Assembly: GCA_018711625.1 (NCBI GenBank)
Contig: DVID01000026.1
Coordinates: 1-45,723, forward strand
Source: Candidatus Limicola stercorigallinarum
GTDB lineage: Bacteria; Actinomycetota; Coriobacteriia; Coriobacteriales; Coriobacteriaceae
DNA length: 45,723 nt
Direction of reading: 5' to 3'
In this document: positions 25,688 through 33,940 of the stretch, in pieces
Layout of the letters: the number at the start of each line of letters is the position of its first letter
How positions within the stretch are numbered: the first letter of the stretch is position 1
The notes under the pieces: generated by a model
The model's database searches: none
What the model was told of the DNA's origin: nothing
What the model saw: the letters and a program-made list of their open reading frames with translations, nothing else
Position numbers and translations under genes: made by a program

Positions 25688-28363
25688 TTGAAGGAATATC
25701 TGGCAACTGCCGAATCGGTGCTTGAGGAGCAATCCGTAAACGCCGATCAGGGACTCACGGGTAGCGAGGCCACGCAGCGCCTTGCGAACGTGGGCCCGAA
25801 CAAGCTGGATGAAGAGGAGAAGACGCCGCTGTGGAAGCGCTTCTTTGAGCAGATGGCCGACCCTATGGTCATCATGCTCATCGTGGCCGCGGCCATCTCC
25901 GCTATCACGGGCACCATTCAGGGCGAGCCTGAGTGGGCCGACGTCATCATCATCTTGGCCGTTGTTATCATCAACTCGGTGCTTGGCGTGGTGCAGGAGG
26001 CAAAGTCTGAGCAGGCGCTTGAAGCGCTGCAGCAGATGAGCGCCGCGCAGTCCAAGGTTATCCGCGACGGCAAGATGGTTCACCTGCCTTCGGCGGACCT
26101 TGTGCCGGGCGATGTGATTTTGCTTGAGGCGGGCGACTCGGTGCCGGCGGACTGCCGTGTTATCGAGAGCGCATCCATGAAGATCGAGGAGGCCGCGCTT
26201 ACCGGCGAGTCGGTGCCGGTGGAGAAGCACGTTGACGCGATCTCGCTCGCCGAGGGCGTCGACGACGTGCCACTTGGTGACCGTAAGAACATGTGCTACA
26301 TGGGCTCTACCGTGGTTTACGGCCGCGGCCGTGCCGTGGTGGTGGCAACCGGTATGAAGACCGAGATGGGCAAGATCGCCAACGCTCTCACCACTGCCAA
26401 GAAAGAGCTCACCCCGCTGCAGATCAAGCTCAACGAGCTTTCGGGCATTCTGACTAAGCTCGTGCTGGGCATCTGCGTGGTCATCTTCGCGGTCGATTTG
26501 CTCCGCCATGGTGGCGATCTGGGCTCCAACCCCGAGATGATTCTCGACACCTTCATGGTGGCTGTGTCGCTTGCCGTTGCCGCTATTCCTGAGGGCCTGG
26601 TGGCCGTTGTGACCATCGTGCTTTCTATGGGTGTTACCAAGATGGCCAAGCGCCAGGCGATCATCCGCAAGATGACTGCCGTTGAGACCCTTGGTTGCAC
26701 CACGGTGATTTGCTCGGATAAGACCGGTACGCTCACCCAGAACAAGATGACCGTGGTGAAGCATGTGCTTGCTGCGTCCGAGGAGAAGTTCCTCGCCGGC
26801 ATGGCGCTTTGTTCCGACGCTAAGTGGGACGAGGACAAGGGCGAGGCCGAGGGCGAGCCTACCGAGTGCGCGCTCGTAAACGACGCTGCCAAGGCTGGCA
26901 TGAAGGGCCTTGAGGTGGAGCACCCGCGTGTGGGCGAGGCTCCGTTTGACTCGGGCCGTAAGATGATGTCCGTGGTGGTTGAAGAGGCCGACGGCAGCTT
27001 TGAGCAGTACACCAAGGGCGCACCCGACGTGGTACTGGGCCTCTGCACTCATATCTATGACGGCGAGACGGTGGTTCCGCTTACCGATGAGCGCCGCGCC
27101 GAGCTGCTTGCCGCCAACAAGTCCATGGCCGACGAGGCCCTGCGTGTGCTGGCGCTTGCGAGCCGCACGTGGGATGCCGTGCCTGCCGATTGCAGCCCTG
27201 AGGCACTGGAGCACGACCTCGTGTTCTGTGGTCTTTCTGGCATGATTGACCCTGAGCGTCCTGAGGTTGCCCCGGCCATCGCCGAGGCTCGCGAGGCTGG
27301 CATCCGTCCCGTGATGATCACGGGCGACCATATCGATACCGCCGTAGCAATCGCTAAGAACCTGGGCATCCTCGAAGGCGATGGCGCAGGCCACGCCATC
27401 ACGGGCGCCGAGCTCGATAAGATTTCTGACGAGGACTTCCACGAGAAGGTTACCGAGTACAGCGTGTATGCGCGCGTGCAGCCTGAGCACAAGGCTCGCA
27501 TCGTGGACGCATGGAAGAGCCGCGGCAATATTGTGGCTATGACCGGCGACGGTGTGAACGACGCTCCTTCCATCAAGCGCGCCGACATTGGCGTAGGCAT
27601 GGGCATCACCGGCACGGACGTTACCAAGAACGTGGCCGACATGGTGCTTGCCGACGACAACTTCGCCACCATCGTGAGCGCGGTTGAGGAAGGCCGTCGC
27701 ATCTACGACAATATCCGTAAGGTTATTCAGTTCCTGCTTTCGGCCAACATCGCCGAGGTGCTTTCGGTGTTTGTGGCAACGCTCGTGGGCTTCACAATCT
27801 TCCAGCCGGTTCAGCTCTTGTGGATCAACCTCGTGACCGACTGCTTCCCGGCGCTTGCGCTGGGCATGGAAGGTGCCGAGGGCGACATCATGAAGCGCAA
27901 GCCGCGTAAGGCTTCCGACGGCGTGTTTGCCGGCGGCATGGGCGTGGACATCGTGGTGCAGGGCGTGATCATCACCGCGCTCGTGCTCGCGAGCTTCTTC
28001 GCAGGCGTGTGGTTTGACATGGGCTATATCAACATCGCCGACATGATTGCTGGCACGGCCGATGAAGAGGGCGTGACCATGGCGTTCATCACGCTTTCGA
28101 TGGTCGAGATCTTCCACTGCTTCAACATGCGCAGTCGTCGCCAGTCGCTCTTTGCCATGAAGAAGCAGAACGTGTGGCTGTGGGGTGCCGCGGCGCTCGC
28201 GCTCGTGCTGACCGTTGTGGTTGTTGAGTTTGACCCGCTAGCCGAGATGTTTGGCTTCATGGTGCTGCCGCCCGAGGCGCTTGCTACGGCGCTTGGCTTG
28301 GCGTTCTTGATCATCCCGCTCATGGAGATCTACAAGGCCATTATGCGCGCGATCGAGAAATAG
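25688..28363 (+). CDS. P-type (P2A) Ca2+-transporting ATPase
   Basis: 891 residues from a TTG at 25688, chosen because AGGAGGG lies 8 nt upstream and homology begins there (LKEYLATAESVLEEQSV); the frame is open further upstream without similarity. It pumps cations, probably Ca2+, out of the cell using ATP. Motifs: actuator TGES (172-175), PEGL in M4 (301-304), phosphorylated Asp344 in CSDKTGTLTQNK, the nucleotide-binding KGAPD, and the hinge MTGDGVNDAPSIKRADIG. The PEGL and the M5-M6 segment (LLSANIAEVLSVF, LLWINLVTDCFPALALG) are P2A features. Eight to ten membrane helices are predicted. Monocistronic, ending at a strong terminator. Confidence 0.93.
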   Translation: MKEYLATAESVLEEQSVNADQGLTGSEATQRLANVGPNKLDEEEKTPLWKRFFEQMADPMVIMLIVAAAISAITGTIQGEPEWADVIIILAVVIINSVLGVVQEAKSEQALEALQQMSAAQSKVIRDGKMVHLPSADLVPGDVILLEAGDSVPADCRVIESASMKIEEAALTGESVPVEKHVDAISLAEGVDDVPLGDRKNMCYMGSTVVYGRGRAVVVATGMKTEMGKIANALTTAKKELTPLQIKLNELSGILTKLVLGICVVIFAVDLLRHGGDLGSNPEMILDTFMVAVSLAVAAIPEGLVAVVTIVLSMGVTKMAKRQAIIRKMTAVETLGCTTVICSDKTGTLTQNKMTVVKHVLAASEEKFLAGMALCSDAKWDEDKGEAEGEPTECALVNDAAKAGMKGLEVEHPRVGEAPFDSGRKMMSVVVEEADGSFEQYTKGAPDVVLGLCTHIYDGETVVPLTDERRAELLAANKSMADEALRVLALASRTWDAVPADCSPEALEHDLVFCGLSGMIDPERPEVAPAIAEAREAGIRPVMITGDHIDTAVAIAKNLGILEGDGAGHAITGAELDKISDEDFHEKVTEYSVYARVQPEHKARIVDAWKSRGNIVAMTGDGVNDAPSIKRADIGVGMGITGTDVTKNVADMVLADDNFATIVSAVEEGRRIYDNIRKVIQFLLSANIAEVLSVFVATLVGFTIFQPVQLLWINLVTDCFPALALGMEGAEGDIMKRKPRKASDGVFAGGMGVDIVVQGVIITALVLASFFAGVWFDMGYINIADMIAGTADEEGVTMAFITLSMVEIFHCFNMRSRRQSLFAMKKQNVWLWGAAALALVLTVVVVEFDPLAEMFGFMVLPPEALATALGLAFLIIPLMEIYKAIMRAIEK

Positions 28364-28410
28364 TAGCGGCACAGATTTTGCGCCGTCACTGTCAATTGGC
28401 TGATGTAGAG

Positions 28411-28440
28411 GCCCCGGTATCTTGTGATACCGGGGCTTTT
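28411..28440 (+). terminator. Terminator of the P-type ATPase gene
   Basis: GCCCCGGTATC / GATACCGGGGC, an 11-bp perfect stem with a TTGT loop, followed by TTTTGCG. Confidence 0.85.
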
Positions 28441-28457
28441 GCGTCTTGGGACGCCGA

Positions 28458-28467
28458 CCGTTTACGG
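28458..28467. promoter_or_regulatory. CCGTTTACGG palindrome upstream of marR
   Basis: A near-perfect palindrome about 30 bp upstream of the putative marR -35. The same motif recurs in front of the mannose-type PTS operon (29306-29315), so it is a candidate operator for the MarR protein encoded between them. Confidence 0.4.
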
Positions 28468-28495
28468 AATACCGCGACGGACTTATTTTGACGCC

Positions 28496-28523
28496 TTGTC
28501 GAACTCATTCGAATGGGTAAGAT
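28496..28523 (+). promoter_or_regulatory. Candidate promoter of marR
   Basis: TTGTCG (28496-28501) and TAAGAT (28518-28523) with a 16-bp spacer. A second inverted repeat, CGATGTC-N8-GACATCG at 28568-28589, lies in the leader and could be a further operator. Confidence 0.35.
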
Positions 28524-28617
28524 GAGAATTATTAACGGCATTAGTTATTGTTGATATCCTCCATATGCGATGTCGACAACGTGACATCGTCCAGGCGATA
28601 TCTTAAAGAGGGGCAAA

Positions 28618-29079
28618 ATGGACTACGAGGCAGCAGCTCGAAAACTGATTGTGTACTCGCAGGGCCTGGCAAAGGGATCGCTGGGCACGGCGCGTTCGCT
28701 CGCGGTGGGAGAGGCCCCTGTTTTGCAGTACCTCTCAGACAAAGGGACTGAAATGAACCCGTCTGTGCTGGCGGATACCTTAGGGTATACGCGTCCTCGC
28801 ATGACGCGTATCTTGGATTCGCTTGTTGCCAAAGGCTATGTTGAGCGCAAAAACGATATAAATGATCGCCGAAAAGTGCTGGTCAGAGCTACGCCAGAGG
28901 GTGTTGAGCATGCACAGAAACAGGGCGAGAACAGCGTGAATGCTGTTGCGAACCAATTGAGCTCGCTCGGAGATAAAAGCGCCCAGGAGCTCCTCAATGT
29001 GCTTGAGAAGGCCTATAGCATCACGTATGATCGCGAGCCCTTTGAAAAACCTCGCAAGCGTCGAGCACGTGAGCATTAG
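28618..29079 (+). CDS. MarR family transcriptional regulator
   Basis: 153 residues, with AAAGAGGGG before the ATG. The winged helix spans about residues 35-100: MNPSVLADTLGYTRPRMTRILDSLVAKGYVERK is the recognition region and NDINDRRKVLVRATPEG the wing with the conserved DRR. The helices flanking it should form the dimer interface. The C-terminus is basic (KPRKRRAREH). It lies directly upstream of the mannose-type PTS operon in the same direction but is separated by a terminator and a new promoter. The shared CCGTT(T/A)ACGG palindromes suggest that it represses both itself and that operon; the ligand is unknown. Confidence 0.9.
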   Translation: MDYEAAARKLIVYSQGLAKGSLGTARSLAVGEAPVLQYLSDKGTEMNPSVLADTLGYTRPRMTRILDSLVAKGYVERKNDINDRRKVLVRATPEGVEHAQKQGENSVNAVANQLSSLGDKSAQELLNVLEKAYSITYDREPFEKPRKRRAREH

Positions 29080-29153
29080 GACTCGTCGAGCGCGCGAGCG
29101 TTAGGACCCGCCCAAACGTTGCGCTCCACAACCGCTGATGCCGGCTGATCTGC

Positions 29154-29214
29154 CCCCCAAGAGCACTGTTGCCTTGATGATTTGGATGAACAGTGTTCTT
29201 GGGGGATTTGTTTT
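29154..29214 (+). terminator. Terminator after marR
   Basis: CCCCCAAGAGCACTGTT pairs with AACAGTGTTCTTGGGGG (one G-U-type mismatch), followed by ATTTGTTTT. The 17-bp stem is strong despite a long loop. Confidence 0.85.
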
Positions 29215-29431
29215 ACCAAAAATTACAAGGCACCTAATAGTTTCAGATATTAACCATTCACCGACGTTTTTCTACCGTTTACCTGCTCTTATAGAATAGT
29301 TGCTACCGTTAACGGATTTACGGCAACCATTCGCCGGCGGCTCTCTCCAACAAAGTAATTAACAATAATAATTATTTCAACATTAAACGAAACGCGGCAA
29401 GAAGTCGCGCGGGAGAAGGGAAGGAGCAACG
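29215..29431 (+). promoter_or_regulatory. Promoter and operator region of the mannose-type PTS operon
   Basis: AT-rich leader. A weak promoter is TTTCTA (29269-29274)-17 bp-TAGAAT (29292-29297). CCGTTTACC (29275-29283) lies inside its spacer, the full palindrome CCGTTAACGG (29306-29315) just downstream near +1, and a half site TTTACGG at 29317-29323. The two main sites are 31 bp apart, about three helical turns. No gene lies in this stretch. Confidence 0.5.
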
Positions 29432-29863
29432 ATGCGGTATCTAGTTCTTGTGAGCCACGGAACCCTGGCGCAGGGTGTCCATAGTGTGCTCAAGATGCTC
29501 ATGGGCGAGCGCGAGGACGTGAAAAGCACAAGCTTGCAGGATGGCATGGGGGCCGACGAATACATCGCCAACCTGAAGGAGCTGCTTGGGACGGTGACCC
29601 CCAGCGATGAGGTGCTGCTGCTGGGCGACATCGTGGGCGGCTCTCCGCTCACCAACGCGCTCAACGTGCTCTCTGAGCTTGGCCTGCTGCCTCGCACGGT
29701 GGCGCTGGGCGGCATGAATCTTCCCATGGCAATGACGGCGCTTATGGGTCTGCAGACGCAGGATATGTCTGAGCTTGCGGAGAGCATGGTCAACGAGGCG
29801 CGTTCGGGTGCGCGCCGCATCGCCATTGTCCAGGACTCCGATGAGGACGAGGACGAGATTTAG
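29432..29863 (+). CDS. PTS mannose-family IIA component
   Basis: 143 residues; GAAGGGAAGGAG before the ATG. It accepts phosphate from HPr on His9 (LVSHGTLAQG) and hands it to the IIB protein encoded next. The fold landmarks are LLGDIVGGSPLTNAL and GGMNLPMAM. An acidic tail (QDSDEDEDEI) ends it. First gene of the four-gene IIA-IIB-IIC-IID operon; IIA and IIB are separate polypeptides here, not the fused ManX form of E. coli. Confidence 0.93.
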   Translation: MRYLVLVSHGTLAQGVHSVLKMLMGEREDVKSTSLQDGMGADEYIANLKELLGTVTPSDEVLLLGDIVGGSPLTNALNVLSELGLLPRTVALGGMNLPMAMTALMGLQTQDMSELAESMVNEARSGARRIAIVQDSDEDEDEI

Positions 29864-29999
29864 CCAAGAGCATGGCATCTTGCCCGTGGAAACGCTCTGA
29901 GAAGCACACGGCAGCTACTGAGGAATAAACGCGACAGCTTTCACGTTCAATCTAATCAAGGCGTATGTATCCCACGATATCTGAGGGAAAGGATTACTC

Positions 30000-30494
30000 A
30001 TGATCAGTTTTGTCCGTATCGACGACCGTATGATTCACGGCCAGACCGTCACCCGCTGGGCGGTGGAGTACCCGTGTGACGGCATTATTGCTGTTAACGA
30101 CGCCGCGGCGTCCAACCCGGTGCTCAAGAGCGCATATAAGAGTGCCGCTCCCGACAAAAAGACCTTTGTGTGGACCATGGACCACTTCAAGGAGAAGGCG
30201 CAGACCGTGCTTGACAGCAAGACGCGTTACTTCCTCATCACCAAGAACCCAATCGATATGGCAGAGATTCTTGTGAACTTTGGCTTTGTGCCCGATGACG
30301 TGAAGACCGTCATCGTGGGTCCCTGCAACGATCGCCCTGGTACCAAGAAGATTGGCAACAACCAATCGATTACCCAGGAGGAGGCACAGGCGCTCGAGGA
30401 CATTTCGAACAAGGGCTATACCGTCGAGTTCCGTCTTATTCCCGATAAGCCGGTGGGCACGTGGGATAAGTTCCGCGGCATGTTCGGCTTCTAA
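30000..30494 (+). CDS. PTS mannose-family IIB component
   Basis: 164 residues, GAGGGAAAGG before the ATG. The phosphorylation site is His13 in RIDDRMIHGQTVTRW. Normal family length. It transfers phosphate from IIA to the incoming sugar bound by IIC/IID. A 136-nt gap without visible terminator separates it from IIA, and 107 nt follow before IIC. Confidence 0.93.
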   Translation: MISFVRIDDRMIHGQTVTRWAVEYPCDGIIAVNDAAASNPVLKSAYKSAAPDKKTFVWTMDHFKEKAQTVLDSKTRYFLITKNPIDMAEILVNFGFVPDDVKTVIVGPCNDRPGTKKIGNNQSITQEEAQALEDISNKGYTVEFRLIPDKPVGTWDKFRGMFGF

Positions 30495-30601
30495 TAGCGC
30501 GCTTCCGTTGCTGCTGGGAAGTTGTTGAGCCCGGTGATGACGGCGCCGAAATATGAATGTCCCGCTCCGCGGGGCGATCTACACATGGAAAGGTGGTAGG
30601 T

Positions 30602-31459
30602 ATGACAGTCAACATTTTTCAAGCGGCGTTGCTGGGAATCTTCGCCTGCTTGGCCTCAATGCCAGGCATGGGAGGAACGTCGGTGGGCAACTACACCCTG
30701 GGACGTCCCCTTGTCGCCGGTCTTGTCGTAGGCCTGATTCTGGGCAATGTGACGCTCGGCATCATCGTGGGCATGGCTATTCAGGTGGTCTATATTGCGC
30801 TCGTGACCCCCGGTGGAACGGTCTCCGCAGACGTGCGTGCTGCGTGCTACATTGGCATTCCGCTGGCCATGATGGCGATCAACGCCCAGGGTCTCGACCC
30901 CTCAAGCTCCGAGGCGGCCGCGCTTGCGACCACGCTGGGCGCCACCTGCGGCACCATCGGTGCAATCCTCTTCTACGGAACCTCCACCATCAACCTGGTT
31001 TGGCAGGGCATCGGCTGGAAGGCTCTCGAGAAGGGCGAAACCCACAAGCTGTACGTTGTTGACATGGTGCTGCCCTGGATCTCGCACATCATCTGCTCGT
31101 TCATCCCGACGTTCGTCATCGTGTACTTTGGCCAGGGCATGGTCGATGTGATCATGAATGCGCTCCCCATGGACGGTCTGCCCATGAAGACCCTCTTCGC
31201 CGTGGGCTCGCTGCTCCCCTGCGTTGGTATCGCCATCCTGCTCAAGCAGGTCATCTCCAAGCCCACGGACTTCCTGACGTTCTTCTTTGGCTTCACGCTG
31301 GCGGCGGTCATGGGCTGCAACCTTATCGCCTGCTCCGCCATCGCCTGCTTCTTTGCGCTGATCAACTTCCAGATTTCCACGATGAAGGCCAAGCTCGACC
31401 GTGTGGGTACTTCCGGGGCCATTTCCGCCGCAGATGATGACGATGAGGAGGACATCTAA
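30602..31459 (+). CDS. PTS mannose-family IIC component
   Basis: 285 residues from the ATG at 30602 (AAAGGTGG upstream). It is an integral membrane permease of the mannose/fructose/sorbose superfamily, with the N-terminal MTVNIFQAALLGIFACLASMPGMGG and the RPLVAGLVVGLILGN helix typical of family members. It forms the translocation channel together with IID. Its acidic C-terminus (AADDDDEEDI) is followed 2 nt later by the IID start, so the two are translationally coupled. Confidence 0.92.
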   Translation: MTVNIFQAALLGIFACLASMPGMGGTSVGNYTLGRPLVAGLVVGLILGNVTLGIIVGMAIQVVYIALVTPGGTVSADVRAACYIGIPLAMMAINAQGLDPSSSEAAALATTLGATCGTIGAILFYGTSTINLVWQGIGWKALEKGETHKLYVVDMVLPWISHIICSFIPTFVIVYFGQGMVDVIMNALPMDGLPMKTLFAVGSLLPCVGIAILLKQVISKPTDFLTFFFGFTLAAVMGCNLIACSAIACFFALINFQISTMKAKLDRVGTSGAISAADDDDEEDI

Positions 31460-31461
31460 TC

Positions 31462-32298
31462 ATGGCTGAGTACAGCAAGAAAGTTTCCAAGAAGGCTCTC
31501 GCCAAGTCCTTCCGCAATTGGTATTACGGCAACCTGACCTGCTTCTCGCAGGAGCACATGCAGACATTCGGCTATCTGGTATCTATGCTGCCGATTGTCG
31601 AGGATCTGTATGACAAGAAGGAGGACCAGACCAAGGCCCTCTCCACGTACTCCGCATTCTTCAACACCGAGCCGCAGATCGGCTCCATGATCGTGGGCGT
31701 GACCGTTGGTCTTGAGGAGGCCCGCGCCAACGGCGAGGCCATCGACGACGAGACCATCAACGGCATCCGTGCCGGCCTCATGGGCCCGCTTGCCGGCATC
31801 GGCGACTCGCTCATCGTGGGCACGCTCATCCCGATTTTGCTCGGTATCGCTATGGGTCTTTCCGAGGGTGGATCGGTTTTGGGCCCGATCTTCTACATCG
31901 TGGTCTGGAACCTGCTTGCCTATTTTGGTATGCGCTTTGCCTACTATCGTGGTTACGACCTGGGTGGCGCAGCGGTTGAGGCGCTTGTTGGCCCCAACGC
32001 GACGGCGCTTCGCGACTCCATTGTCATGGTTGGCACCATGGTCATTGGCGCAGTCGCTGCGACGTGGGTCTCTATCTCCACAGCGCTGACGCTGCCGGGC
32101 GGCGGCACGCTTCAGGGCACGCTGGATGGCATCTACCCCAAGCTGCTGCCTTTGATCGTGACGGTCTTCTGCTGGTGGCTCATGGCCAAGAAGAAGATCA
32201 GCCCCATTATCACGATGCTTATCCTGCTGGTGATTGCCTTTGTTGGTGCGGCTGTGGGCTTCTTCGGTGCTGCTACCATTGCTGCGCCCACCGCGTAG
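31462..32298 (+). CDS. PTS mannose-family IID component
   Basis: 278 residues. The family signature is visible: a soluble N-terminus with FRNWYYGNLTCFSQEHMQTFGY, then FFNTEPQIGSMIVGVTVGLEEARANG and GPLAGIGDSLIVGTLIPILLGIA, followed by C-terminal membrane helices. It completes the IIC-IID transporter for a hexose, hexosamine or similar; specificity cannot be read from sequence. The operon ends shortly after with a strong hairpin. Confidence 0.93.
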   Translation: MAEYSKKVSKKALAKSFRNWYYGNLTCFSQEHMQTFGYLVSMLPIVEDLYDKKEDQTKALSTYSAFFNTEPQIGSMIVGVTVGLEEARANGEAIDDETINGIRAGLMGPLAGIGDSLIVGTLIPILLGIAMGLSEGGSVLGPIFYIVVWNLLAYFGMRFAYYRGYDLGGAAVEALVGPNATALRDSIVMVGTMVIGAVAATWVSISTALTLPGGGTLQGTLDGIYPKLLPLIVTVFCWWLMAKKKISPIITMLILLVIAFVGAAVGFFGAATIAAPTA

Positions 32299-32352
32299 TT
32301 ATTGTATCTAGAGCGCGTCCGATAGTGTATCGGTGCTGCATTGCTTGACACT

Positions 32353-32384
32353 CCGGACCGCAAGGCGTTGCGCTTGCGGTCCGG
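32353..32384 (+). terminator. Hairpin after the mannose-type PTS operon
   Basis: CCGGACCGCAAG / CTTGCGGTCCGG, a perfect 12-bp stem with an 8-nt loop. The following CTTGGT is only weakly T-rich, so it may be a terminator or an attenuator before the next small gene. Confidence 0.6.
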
Positions 32385-32436
32385 CTTGGTAACAGGCGAG
32401 ATTTGAGGCGGATACGTTTTGTGAGGAGTTGCTGTC

Positions 32437-32820
32437 ATGCTCAAGCCCGTTGACACATCAAAATGGAGCAGCCAGGACATCATACGTGAGGCAAAGATGC
32501 AAACAGATGCCATTGCTCGTTTGGACGTGTGGAAGCGCTTGGCCTATTCATTGGTGGCCATTGGCTTTGTGCTGGGGATGTGGGGCGCCAATGTGGCCAA
32601 CACAATCGGTATCGTGGCAGGGGTGCTTTGCCTGGTCGTAGGGATACCCGCTTCGGTGGTGCTCACGGTTGGGGTCTCGCGCGGTCGCAACAATGTAAAG
32701 CATATGCTCGAAGCGGCAGGTGTTGATGTTGGCGCATTGCTTCGTCCGCGTTCGAAGGGCGAAGCGGCATCATCGCGCAGCGTTGACAATACGCCTGCGG
32801 CTAAGTCGCAAAACAAATAG
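32437..32820 (+). CDS. Small membrane protein of unknown function
   Basis: 127 residues; GTGAGGAG lies 9 nt before the ATG. I do not recognise the family. A hydrophilic N-terminus (to about residue 33) is followed by two hydrophobic helices (about 35-55 and 57-77) and a basic, serine-rich tail that is probably cytoplasmic. It lies 138 nt after IID, beyond a hairpin, in the same direction, and may be co-expressed by readthrough. Codon use resembles its neighbours. Confidence 0.7.
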   Translation: MLKPVDTSKWSSQDIIREAKMQTDAIARLDVWKRLAYSLVAIGFVLGMWGANVANTIGIVAGVLCLVVGIPASVVLTVGVSRGRNNVKHMLEAAGVDVGALLRPRSKGEAASSRSVDNTPAAKSQNK

Positions 32821-32887
32821 GACGCAAACGGCGGTGTGGGACCAGGTGGTTATGCACCGCCTTTGCTTACGATTGGATGGGATGACG

Positions 32888-33697
32888 ATGGCTTTTAAGA
32901 TTGTATTTACCGACGTAGACGGCACGCTCCTTGATCATGAACATCGCGTGGTGCCGGAATCTGCCCAAGCGATTCGTCTACTGCAGGAGCGCGGTATTCC
33001 CTTCGTGCTTGTGTCGGCGCGCATGCCTGAGGGCCTCATGACTATCCAGCATGAGCTTGGGTTTGATGGTCCACTCGTATGCTATAGCGGTGCCTATGTG
33101 CTCGACGAACAAGGTCGGGAGTTATTGAGCCGGCCCATCGACCTTTCTGTGGCTCGGCGCCTGAAGGTGTTTTTGGACACGGAGCTTCCCCAGGTTTGCT
33201 GCTCGGAATATGGATACCATACGTGGGCCTGTGACGATGATGCCGACCCGCGCATTCAAAACGAAGAGCGCATCACAACGCTTAAGGCCCTGCGAGCTTC
33301 TATGGATGAGGCGTTTGATTCCCGTGGTGTGCACAAGTTTTTGCTGATGGGCGAACCCGATCAGATTGAGCTTGCGGAGCGCACGGTAGCGGATGCTTTC
33401 CCCGAGTTGGTTGCTGTTCGCTCGTCACCGATTCTTTGTGAGATTATGAACGGTCAGGTGTCCAAGGCGGAGGGCGTTCGTGTGATATGCGAACACTTTG
33501 GAGTATCTCCTGACGATGCAATTGCGTTTGGTGATGGCCATAACGATATCGACATGCTGCGGGCTGTGCCCCAGAGTTTTGCGGTGGCGAATGCCGTGGA
33601 TGAAGTAAAAGATGTGGCAGCGCATGTGTGTGCATGGTCGAACGATGAAAACGGCCTTGGACGTACGGTTGAGGAGTTGCTGAACACACCCGAATAG
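32888..33697 (+). CDS. Cof-type HAD family hydrolase
   Basis: 269 residues from the ATG at 32888 (GGATGGG 6 nt upstream); an ATG two codons earlier is possible. HAD motif I is FTDVDGTLLD with nucleophile Asp9 and Asp11, motif II is VLVSARM, and motif IV is AFGDGHNDIDML. A C2B cap domain sits between motifs II and III (about 85-190), as in Cof/YidA sugar-phosphate phosphatases. The likely role is dephosphorylating a sugar phosphate or similar metabolite in the cytoplasm, Mg2+-dependent. Confidence 0.92.
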   Translation: MAFKIVFTDVDGTLLDHEHRVVPESAQAIRLLQERGIPFVLVSARMPEGLMTIQHELGFDGPLVCYSGAYVLDEQGRELLSRPIDLSVARRLKVFLDTELPQVCCSEYGYHTWACDDDADPRIQNEERITTLKALRASMDEAFDSRGVHKFLLMGEPDQIELAERTVADAFPELVAVRSSPILCEIMNGQVSKAEGVRVICEHFGVSPDDAIAFGDGHNDIDMLRAVPQSFAVANAVDEVKDVAAHVCAWSNDENGLGRTVEELLNTPE

Positions 33698-33940
33698 GCG
33701 GCACGAATGTGCCAGTTGTTGGTGGGCTCGTGATGGGCACGCTGCGCTGTGCCCGCATCGGATTCGCACGGTTGCGGTCCTTAGGGTCCCGCGTGTTTCT
33801 TCAGCGCCTGCCCATGCTTGGCGCTGATAGTGTAAGGATGCAACAGCCACGCAGATTTGGCTGGTGGCAACCGTTGCGGCGGTGCATGCCGACGCATTGC
33901 GGTACCATGACGAGGAATTGCCAAACAGAAAGGTTGATGC

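Noticed and set aside
25619-28117. An 832-codon open frame on the minus strand opposite the P-type ATPase
   Set aside because: It is a mirror frame of a clearly conserved ATPase gene, with a biased His/Arg/Leu composition and no domain.
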